This document shows positions 58,431 through 64,000 of a stretch of DNA of 64,000 bases, one piece after another. Each line of letters starts with the position of its first letter. The first letter of the stretch is position 1. The translations under genes were made by a program, and so were the position numbers. The notes under the pieces were generated by a model, which was not told where the DNA came from, did no database searches, and worked only from the letters and a program-made list of their open reading frames with translations. Source of the stretch: Acidimicrobiaceae bacterium (GTDB taxonomy: Bacteria; Actinomycetota; Acidimicrobiia; Acidimicrobiales; UBA8592); NCBI GenBank assembly GCA_002709645.1, contig PAQG01000006.1, forward strand, positions 37,982 through 101,981, read 5' to 3'.

Positions 58431-58447
58431 TTTGAGGCAGGTAACAA

Positions 58448-59086
58448 ATGAAACTTGGAAACCCTTTTCTTCCTCGAATGCCAGACAAAGAGTCGGCCTT
58501 GCCGGGAAGAAATACTCCAATCTCTATTTCTGATGAGCACTTTGTTCTAAAAACATCCCAAACTGTTGAAACGGGGCAGGAACTTGAAGTAGCGATGTTC
58601 GGAATGGGGTGTTTCTGGGGTGCTGAACGTAAATTCTGGGAAATAGCTGGTATTACAACTACATCGGTTGGATATGCGGGAGGATACACCCCGAATCCCC
58701 TCTACGAGGAAGTCTGCTCTGGAATGACAGGCCATAATGAAGTCGTCAGATTAATATTTAACCCCGCAAAGGTTTCTTACAATCAACTGTTGAAAGTCTT
58801 CTGGGAGAATCACGACCCTACTCAAGGAATGCGCCAGGGAAACGATATCGGAACTCAATATCGAAGTGGAATCTATTGTTTTGACAATCAGCAAATTGAA
58901 AACGCTCAAGAGTCAAAAAGCATCTTTCAAACAGAGCTTAGGGCAAAGGGGTATGGGGAAATCACTACCGAAATTATACAGGCACCTATTTTTTACTTTG
59001 CTGAAAATTATCATCAACAATATCTTGGGAAAAACCCCCATGGCTATTGTGGTCTAGGAGGCACAGGTGTTACCTGTTCTCTCTAA
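58448..59086 (+). CDS. msrA: Peptide-methionine (S)-S-oxide reductase MsrA
   Basis: Repairs oxidised methionine. The active-site motif [15 protein letters not shown] is near residue 51-65 with the catalytic Cys after GMG. Downstream [28 protein letters not shown] is the usual second block, and [15 protein letters not shown] provides two resolving Cys. About 40 residues before the motif are an N-terminal extension. It is co-transcribed with the MaoC gene. Electrons come from thioredoxin, by family knowledge. Confidence 0.95.
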   Translation: MKLGNPFLPRMPDKESALPGRNTPISISDEHFVLKTSQTVETGQELEVAMFGMGCFWGAERKFWEIAGITTTSVGYAGGYTPNPLYEEVCSGMTGHNEVVRLIFNPAKVSYNQLLKVFWENHDPTQGMRQGNDIGTQYRSGIYCFDNQQIENAQESKSIFQTELRAKGYGEITTEIIQAPIFYFAENYHQQYLGKNPHGYCGLGGTGVTCSL

Positions 59087-59109
59087 CTCCTCAATGGGTC
59101 AAAAATTTG

Positions 59110-60366
59110 TTAGGAACCAAACACCACCCTGAATTCAATTCTCCGGTTATCAGCTCTGTCCTGCGCCGTAACTTCAGGGTCTATCTTTAGTCGAGTTTCC
59201 CCATAACCAATTGCGCTAATCCGGCTGGGATCTACACCTTTTGAAATCAAGAATTCCATAACCGCCTCTGCCCTGCTCTTGCTCAGGTCTAGATTAATAT
59301 CTTCAGGGCCATCTGTGTCAGAATGGCCTTCAACTTCAAGATTGCCTTCAGGGTTTTCTATCAGTATCTCTGCAATACGTTCTAAAACTGGTTTTGAACT
59401 TTCAGCGATAAACGGACTTCCTACTGCGAAAAGAACTGGGTCAGACCCCACTATCTGATTTAAGGCAATCTCAGTTTTAATGGTCCCAGGAATTAAGACA
59501 TTATCAATGACATGGATAACGCCACCCACTGCTTCGATATCTGTATTCAGAATGGAAGCTCCTTCTATGACGAACCCTATTTCGTTTACTTCGGAAATAG
59601 TTAGTGTCTCACCTTTCAGAGTAGTCAAAGTTATCCCATCCGAGAAACTTTCCGAGAGCAGCGTGTCTGAAGCGATATGGAATTGAAGAATGTCGCTTAG
59701 TTGCACCAATTGTGCAAATTCCTGAAGGGCAGTTATATCTAGTGCTTCCATCGCTGAATTTGTAGGAGCAAATATCGTTATTGACCCTACTTCTTCTCCT
59801 ACTTGTTCTTCAATACCAGCAGCAGAGAAAAAATCATAAACCTGACTTAATTCGGGAGTATCCCTCATAACCTCAAATACTGTTCTTTGAGAGCCTTTAA
59901 TAATGAGCTGGTCTACTATTTTCACTCCTAAAGATTCAAATTTTGCCAAGACGCGATTTCGCTCTATTTCATCTTGTATCTGACCTGAAATCTCTAGATT
60001 GATTATTGACAAATCAACTCCGGTCAATATTTCAAACTCCGCACTCACAGTTCCTTCTGGCATGAGTTGATTTGAAGCGACGATTAGGGCATCAGCGAGT
60101 GCTTGAGCGTTTACTGCGCCAGTTAGCGCTATTCCATTTTCTGAGTAATTTGCATAAGCAACTATTGGAGCATTTTGAGCAATTGATTCTGGGGCGACAG
60201 GTGTCAGAGGTATTGGGGTAGGTTCTGGTTGCAAATTATTCGAATTTCCATTAATAGCCGATATCTCTATATCCGTTCCACTATCACCCCAAGCCAATAG
60301 TCCAACAAACGCCGTTACAGCCCCGAAAACAAAGACTCCGATATTTCTTACAATTGTCCTTGTCAT
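59110..60366 (-). CDS. Envelope protein with FAS1 (fasciclin) and C-terminal OmpA domain
   Basis: A 418-residue envelope protein. The N-terminal signal-anchor segment (NIGVFVFGAVTAFVGLLAWG) is followed by a low-complexity Asn/Pro/Thr linker and a beta-rich region at about 65-155 of BON-like type (ENGIALTGAVNAQALADAL). A FAS1 domain lies at about 160-285 (ITIFAPTNSAMEAL, GGVIHVIDNVLIPG). The C-terminal OmpA/MotB peptidoglycan-binding domain (about 300-418) has VEGHSDTDGPEDINLDLSKSRAEAVMEFLISKGVDPSRISAIGYGE. It resembles mycobacterial ArfA/OmpATb in layout, with FAS1 added. It is the last gene of an envelope operon and overlaps the DUF2510 gene by 4 bases. Confidence 0.85.
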   Translation of the reverse strand: MTRTIVRNIGVFVFGAVTAFVGLLAWGDSGTDIEISAINGNSNNLQPEPTPIPLTPVAPESIAQNAPIVAYANYSENGIALTGAVNAQALADALIVASNQLMPEGTVSAEFEILTGVDLSIINLEISGQIQDEIERNRVLAKFESLGVKIVDQLIIKGSQRTVFEVMRDTPELSQVYDFFSAAGIEEQVGEEVGSITIFAPTNSAMEALDITALQEFAQLVQLSDILQFHIASDTLLSESFSDGITLTTLKGETLTISEVNEIGFVIEGASILNTDIEAVGGVIHVIDNVLIPGTIKTEIALNQIVGSDPVLFAVGSPFIAESSKPVLERIAEILIENPEGNLEVEGHSDTDGPEDINLDLSKSRAEAVMEFLISKGVDPSRISAIGYGETRLKIDPEVTAQDRADNRRIEFRVVFGS

Positions 60367-60737
60367 TTCACTTTCACTCCAACGCTAAGTATGTCAGACC
60401 CTAAAGTAACCGATTCCGTCCTTATTTGAACCGTAGTGGATTTTAACTCTGATCGATTGTTCAAAGAGTCACCATTGAGATCATCTGGCCAAAAAGCTCT
60501 TATCAAGAAAAAGAGGATTAACCCTACCAAAGCCCAGAGTACGATACTTCGTAGTAAACGGATCCATAGTCGATCTAATCGCGCCCTAACAATAGGATCT
60601 TTCCCTGTCGCCCCATAGTGGGAAATGTGCCCAGTCCATTTTTGCCCATCCCAAAATCTTGCTTCGTATCTCCCCGTAGGGTCCGCATACCACCCCTGAT
60701 CAAGAAGTGGAGGTGGAGGAAACTCTGGTCGGATCAC
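60363..60737 (-). CDS. DUF2510 domain membrane protein
   Basis: Small protein of 124 residues. The N-terminal DUF2510 module GWYADPTGRYEARFWDGQKWTGH is an actinobacterial signature with Trp/Gly/Asp in the usual W-D-G-x-x-W pattern. It is followed by an arginine-rich stretch and a single membrane helix (LLRSIVLWALVGLILFFLIRAF) and a short polar tail. The function of the family is unknown. It overlaps the FAS1-OmpA gene (ATGA) and may assist that protein; this is inferred from the coupling only. Confidence 0.85.
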   Translation of the reverse strand: MIRPEFPPPPLLDQGWYADPTGRYEARFWDGQKWTGHISHYGATGKDPIVRARLDRLWIRLLRSIVLWALVGLILFFLIRAFWPDDLNGDSLNNRSELKSTTVQIRTESVTLGSDILSVGVKVK

Positions 60738-60820
60738 TCCCCCAGATTACTTCTCCTTCATACATTATTGAGGTCACTACTCCAGGAACATTCACCTTCC
60801 TCTAGTAAATTGGTCTTTTA

Positions 60821-61975
60821 CTAATTCTCCTCGGCGAGATTTCTTCTATGTTGAGGTTTAGTAGTGTAATCGCGACTTTTCCATTGAATTTGCTGCCCAG
60901 TCAAAGATAGGATCATTGACCAAATAAGGGTTGCCCCCCAAAAGAGCATTGCGAATGGGTGAAAAATAACTCCCCAGAGAGGGTCACGGCCGGTTGTTGA
61001 AGTAATGAACCTCCCAAGAACTAGAAGCACAACTTGCCAAAGAACTTCCATAGGAACAGTGGCGCCGAAAAATCCAGCTAGTAATCGCAAAAAAGGCAGG
61101 GCCATCAATGGTGCTATAAAAAAAGCGACAAACAATGAAAGTGAAGTGCGGTAACTTAAAGCACCGTATGCATTTTTAGAGAAGCCTCTCCAGATATCAG
61201 CAAACCCTGAATACCACGTTGTTGCGGCTAAATCTGTACCATTAATAAGACGCTGATGATGACCAGATGCCTTGACTGATCGAGCCAGTTGCACATCATC
61301 AACAATATGTGCCGGGTGCGCAGCATGGCCGCCAGATTTATCATAAGCATTTCTAGTAACGCCTATAAATGGCCCAAAAGCTAGTGCGACATCGGGGTTT
61401 GAACTCCGATGAACTAACGATGCAGGAAATAGCGCAAGAACCGCATGGTTTACTATCGGCAGCAAGATTCTGCTAGCGAGAGAAGAGCCTCTATTTCTAA
61501 GAAGCGAAGCCACCATATCCACTTTCTGTTCTTCCATTACTTGGAGTACGGAGGAGATAGCTATTGGTTCTAGAACCGCATCAGCATCTATGAAAAAAAA
61601 GACTTCCCCTGTTGCATGTTGCGAGAGTTGATGGCATGCCCAATTTTTTCCGGTCCATCCATTTGGCAAAGGAGAACTTGGAATCAACTTCACTCTTTCC
61701 CCAATAGACTCAACAATGGTCTTTGTCCTATCCGTTGAATGATCATCCAACACAACAATTTCTATATTTGGGTGATCCTGGGTTAATAACGAGCGTAAAC
61801 AATCACCTATAAATCCCTCTTCATTTCTAGCTGGAATAAGCAAACTCACTTTTTTGTTTGAATATGATTTCACTTTCTTCGGACGCAGGATCACACGAAG
61901 ATTCCATAGGATAAGTCCTAATTGGCATACGAGTAACAAAGTAACGAACCGGCCAAAAATAAATTCCCAAGTCAT
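60821..61975 (-). CDS. Membrane-bound glycosyltransferase, GT2 family
   Basis: GT-A fold glycosyltransferase of 384 residues. VSLLIPARNEEGFIGDCLRSLLTQDHPNIEIVVLDDHSTDRT is the nucleotide-sugar-binding start and FFFIDADAVL supplies the D-x-D metal site; the catalytic Asp is probably in HIVDDVQLARSVKASGHH. Membrane helices flank: one at the N-terminus and three in the C-terminal half (LFVAFFIAPLMALPFLRLLAGFFG onward). The sequence is like the carotenoid or hopanoid glycosyltransferases (CrtQ/HpnB-like), so it may add sugar to a polyisoprenoid lipid. It follows plsY by 35 bases. Confidence 0.82.
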   Translation of the reverse strand: MTWEFIFGRFVTLLLVCQLGLILWNLRVILRPKKVKSYSNKKVSLLIPARNEEGFIGDCLRSLLTQDHPNIEIVVLDDHSTDRTKTIVESIGERVKLIPSSPLPNGWTGKNWACHQLSQHATGEVFFFIDADAVLEPIAISSVLQVMEEQKVDMVASLLRNRGSSLASRILLPIVNHAVLALFPASLVHRSSNPDVALAFGPFIGVTRNAYDKSGGHAAHPAHIVDDVQLARSVKASGHHQRLINGTDLAATTWYSGFADIWRGFSKNAYGALSYRTSLSLFVAFFIAPLMALPFLRLLAGFFGATVPMEVLWQVVLLVLGRFITSTTGRDPLWGVIFHPFAMLFWGATLIWSMILSLTGQQIQWKSRDYTTKPQHRRNLAEEN

Positions 61976-62010
61976 TTTTCCACCTGCACAGCTCCGAAAA
62001 ATTTAAGTGG

Positions 62011-62622
62011 CTATATCATGCCACCGGTAAGTCTATTCCATTCATTATTGCGTTCAATTTTTTTCGTTCTAGGCTCATCAATTTTGCGTTTAACGCCAAC
62101 AAGAGCGAATAACCCGATTGGAATAAGTATCCGAGAAGTTGAATATCCAAAGAAAGGTGCCAGACCTACTGCACAAACAATCACAGCAACAGTTGTTGGC
62201 ATGAATTTCCTTACCGATAACCAAATGAAAACAGAAAAGCCAATACCAACTATTGAAGACATTGGCAACAACGTAGCTGTAAAGCCACCAACAGGAGAAA
62301 GTCCCTTCCCTCCTATGAATTTCAGCCAAACTGGAAATCCATGGCCAAGAAGAAGGAAAAAGCCTGCGAGAGCAATTACATACTTACTCTCTTGGGAAAC
62401 AATCGCTGCTACAAGTATTCCTTTCCCAAAATCTCCTAAGAAAACAATGGATCCCCACTTATGTCCAACAGTATGAAAAACATTTCTCGCACCAACATTA
62501 CCTTCACCAACTTCACGAACATCAACGTTCCTAATCTTTTGACCTATGAGATAAGCGACAGGAATAGATCCAATGAGATAAGCAAATAATGCAAAGAAGA
62601 AATATGGAAGAACAGTATTCAT
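62011..62622 (-). CDS. plsY: Glycerol-3-phosphate acyltransferase PlsY
   Basis: Membrane enzyme of 203 residues that transfers acyl from acyl-phosphate to glycerol-3-phosphate, the first step of phospholipid synthesis. The family motif block is FALFAYLIGSIPVAYLIGQKIRNVDVREVGEGNVGARNVFHTVGHKWGSIVFLGDFGKG; the usual GSGN(I/P)GATN is changed to GEGNVGARN here. GKGLSPVGGF is the second block. Five membrane helices are likely. It leads the operon with GT2, DUF2510 and FAS1-OmpA. Confidence 0.9.
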   Translation of the reverse strand: MNTVLPYFFFALFAYLIGSIPVAYLIGQKIRNVDVREVGEGNVGARNVFHTVGHKWGSIVFLGDFGKGILVAAIVSQESKYVIALAGFFLLLGHGFPVWLKFIGGKGLSPVGGFTATLLPMSSIVGIGFSVFIWLSVRKFMPTTVAVIVCAVGLAPFFGYSTSRILIPIGLFALVGVKRKIDEPRTKKIERNNEWNRLTGGMI

Positions 62623-62759
62623 AATAAGTAGTCCTAATGGTGATGATATAAGATCATCACCAAAGAAACATTGTTCTGGAACAAGTTCAAATTCCGTATT
62701 TTGAGTTATTCATCTGAAGAAATTTTCCTATCGGAAGAAATCCGATCTACGCTGCAGCA

Positions 62760-63794
62760 ATGGGAAAAGGAAGCAATGCAGGTATTGATGAAACTAACGT
62801 GTCCAACTGGCTTGCTGACCAAACCGATGTTGTAGGAGAATTAAATTTTCAAATTGTTACTCATGGACGTTCGAACCTAACGTACATTCTTGAAGACGAA
62901 ACCAGCACTAAATGGATTCTCCGCCGGCCACCCACTGGTCATGTACTTGCTTCAGCACATGACATGAACCGAGAGTACAAAATTATTTCAGCTCTTGGGA
63001 AAAGCAACGTACCAGTGCCTAGAGCTATTGGGATGTGCCAAGATGAAGCAGTAACTGGTGCTTCTTTCTTTGTTATGGATTTCGTGGAAGGAAATATCAT
63101 AAAGGACTTAGAAGCTGCTCAACAGTTCTCTCCGGAGGAACGTAAAATTCAGAGCAAATCACTCGTTGAGGTTCTGGCTACTCTTCATAATGTGAACCCA
63201 GAGGAGGTAGGGCTTGGTGACCTTGGCAAACGAGAGGACTATATTGCTCGCCAACTGCGTAGGTGGAAGCGACAGGTTGATGAGGGTTCTGACCGCTCCC
63301 TTCCTTTATTTCACGAGTTGCATAGAAATCTTGAAGGTAGAATTCCACCTCAAATTGGGTACGGAATCGCCCATGGCGATTACCGATTAGACAACTGCAT
63401 GATCGGTTTAGATAATCAAGTTGCTGCAGTCCTTGATTGGGAGTTGTGCACACTTGGAGATGTGCTCGCTGATCTGGGAGGAATGTTGATGTGGTGGGGT
63501 GAAAGGGATAGCTCTAAGGCACTTATGAGTGATGCACCGACAATTGCAGAGGGTTATATCTCTCCAGATGAAGTCGCTAATATGTACGAGAGTTTCTCTG
63601 GTAGGGACTTGTCTAATTTACCTTATTACATTGCTTTCCAATATTGGAGATTAGCTGCCATTACTGAAGGTGTTCGCGTTCGTTTCACAGCGGGAGCTAT
63701 GGGAGATAAGGATATCGGAGATGAAATGGCGGGGTTTGAAATCCGTATTGATGGTTTATTGGAAGCTTCTTTAGCGAAGTTACAAGAATTGTAA
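62760..63794 (+). CDS. Aminoglycoside-phosphotransferase-fold protein (ACAD10/11 N-terminal-like)
   Basis: Kinase-like protein of 344 residues. The N-lobe has QIVTHGRSNLTYILEDETSTKWILRRPPTGHVLASAHDMNREYKIISAL, typical of the ACAD10/11 N-terminal family, and the catalytic loop is GIAHGDYRLDNCMIG with DWELCTLGDVLADLGG as the DxD metal segment. In mammals these domains phosphorylate 4-hydroxyacyl-CoAs before beta-oxidation; a similar role in acyl-CoA breakdown is an inference. It is divergent from plsY and convergent with an epoxide hydrolase-like gene. Confidence 0.87.
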   Translation: MGKGSNAGIDETNVSNWLADQTDVVGELNFQIVTHGRSNLTYILEDETSTKWILRRPPTGHVLASAHDMNREYKIISALGKSNVPVPRAIGMCQDEAVTGASFFVMDFVEGNIIKDLEAAQQFSPEERKIQSKSLVEVLATLHNVNPEEVGLGDLGKREDYIARQLRRWKRQVDEGSDRSLPLFHELHRNLEGRIPPQIGYGIAHGDYRLDNCMIGLDNQVAAVLDWELCTLGDVLADLGGMLMWWGERDSSKALMSDAPTIAEGYISPDEVANMYESFSGRDLSNLPYYIAFQYWRLAAITEGVRVRFTAGAMGDKDIGDEMAGFEIRIDGLLEASLAKLQEL

Positions 63795-63799
63795 TGGTC

Positions 63800-64000
63800 T
63801 TATAGTTCTCTGAAGAACTTCTGTATATCGCTTACAGCTAGATACGGTTTCTCTGCTGCTGCAAAGTGGCCACCTTCAGGCATGACAGTGTATTGACGGA
63901 GGTCGCAGTAGGTTTCAAGGGTTGACTTTGGTAAGTGGACTACATCCTTGGGGAAAACAGCAACAGCGGATGGAGCTTCCATACGGGGCATCCTGTCGTG
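63800..64000 (-). CDS. Epoxide hydrolase-like alpha/beta hydrolase, C-terminal fragment at the window edge
   Basis: Only the C-terminal 66 residues are inside the window; the frame is still open at base 64000, so the gene continues beyond the edge. The segment APSAVAVFPKDVVHLPKSTLETY and VMPEGGHFAAAEKPYLAVSDIQKFFREL is the ending of epoxide hydrolase-type alpha/beta hydrolases, with the catalytic His in GGHFAA. It is convergent with the kinase-like gene, 5 bases apart. No N-terminal information. Confidence 0.75.
   Translation of the reverse strand, partial: HDRMPRMEAPSAVAVFPKDVVHLPKSTLETYCDLRQYTVMPEGGHFAAAEKPYLAVSDIQKFFREL

Noticed and set aside
60803-60823. Hairpin TAGTAAA-N7-TTTACTA at the end of the GT2 gene
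   Set aside because: AT-only stem with no U-run on the minus strand, partly in the coding sequence; too weak to call a terminator.
1-64000. tRNA, rRNA, CRISPR array, insertion sequence, integrase or attachment site
   Set aside because: None seen. No transposase or integrase protein motif, no regular short repeats with spacers, and no cloverleaf-like sequence in the intergenic gaps.

Overview
The window reads as a continuous piece of a compact, AT-leaning chromosome from a marine-type actinobacterium, most likely in or near the class Acidimicrobiia. The pointers are a WhiB-family iron-sulfur regulator (55123..55434), a DUF2510 membrane protein, an OmpA-family protein with an N-terminal anchor, several luciferase-like monooxygenases of the kind that often use F420, and many acyl-CoA, SDR and CoA-transferase genes typical of free-living marine actinobacteria. 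The placement is inference from gene content; no rRNA or marker tree is available here. Genes are tightly packed: no gene-free stretch exceeds about 210 bases, many same-strand neighbours overlap by the 4-base ATGA, and three convergent pairs share their stop codons in a 4-base CTAA or CTAG.

Layout. 1..810 is the tail of an enoyl-CoA hydratase. 976..7330 is a branched-chain amino acid type ABC uptake operon (lipoprotein, fused LivH-LivM permease, LivG, LivF, and an unknown membrane protein). 7359..31120 is a catabolic region: a biotinyl/carboxyltransferase fusion, two nitroreductases, five SDRs counting the one at 26493, alpha/beta hydrolases including a haloalkane dehalogenase-like enzyme, CoA transferase, acyl-CoA ligase, two acyl-CoA dehydrogenases, a dienoyl-CoA isomerase, a molybdopterin oxidoreductase, a Rieske oxygenase with a VOC protein, and two luciferase-like oxidoreductases. 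31266..42962 holds housekeeping functions: ValS, an MscS channel, a molybdate regulator with modABC and an RraA-like gene, and class I ribonucleotide reductase nrdAB. 43026..47636 is a methylmalonyl-CoA mutase operon (mutA, mutB, meaB). 47848..55434 carries a lone cyclic-nucleotide-binding domain protein, a YczE/YitT-like membrane protein overlapping a P450-ABC1 kinase fusion gene, an FKBP, an SDR, a TesB-like thioesterase, a hydrolase and WhiB. 55563..64000 carries an MDR dehydrogenase, CoaA, a MaoC hydratase, MsrA, a PlsY/GT2/DUF2510/FAS1-OmpA envelope operon, an aminoglycoside-phosphotransferase-fold protein and the tail of an epoxide hydrolase-like gene.

How it fits together. The operons suggest uptake of amino-acid-like or organic acid substrates, activation to CoA esters, beta-oxidation, and entry of propionyl-CoA into the TCA cycle through the carboxylase and methylmalonyl-CoA mutase. 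The modABC operon would supply molybdenum for the molybdopterin enzyme encoded 15 kb away. CoaA supplies the CoA on which all of this depends.

The two most striking items are (i) a carboxymuconolactone decarboxylase/AhpD-type gene at 14127..14657 whose CxxC motif is C-H-I-TGA, with the frame open on both sides and a 17-base hairpin 13 bases after the TGA, so a very likely selenoprotein that an ORF caller breaks in two; and (ii) a 959-residue protein joining a complete cytochrome P450 to a complete ABC1/UbiB-type kinase-like domain, for which I know of no characterised counterpart.
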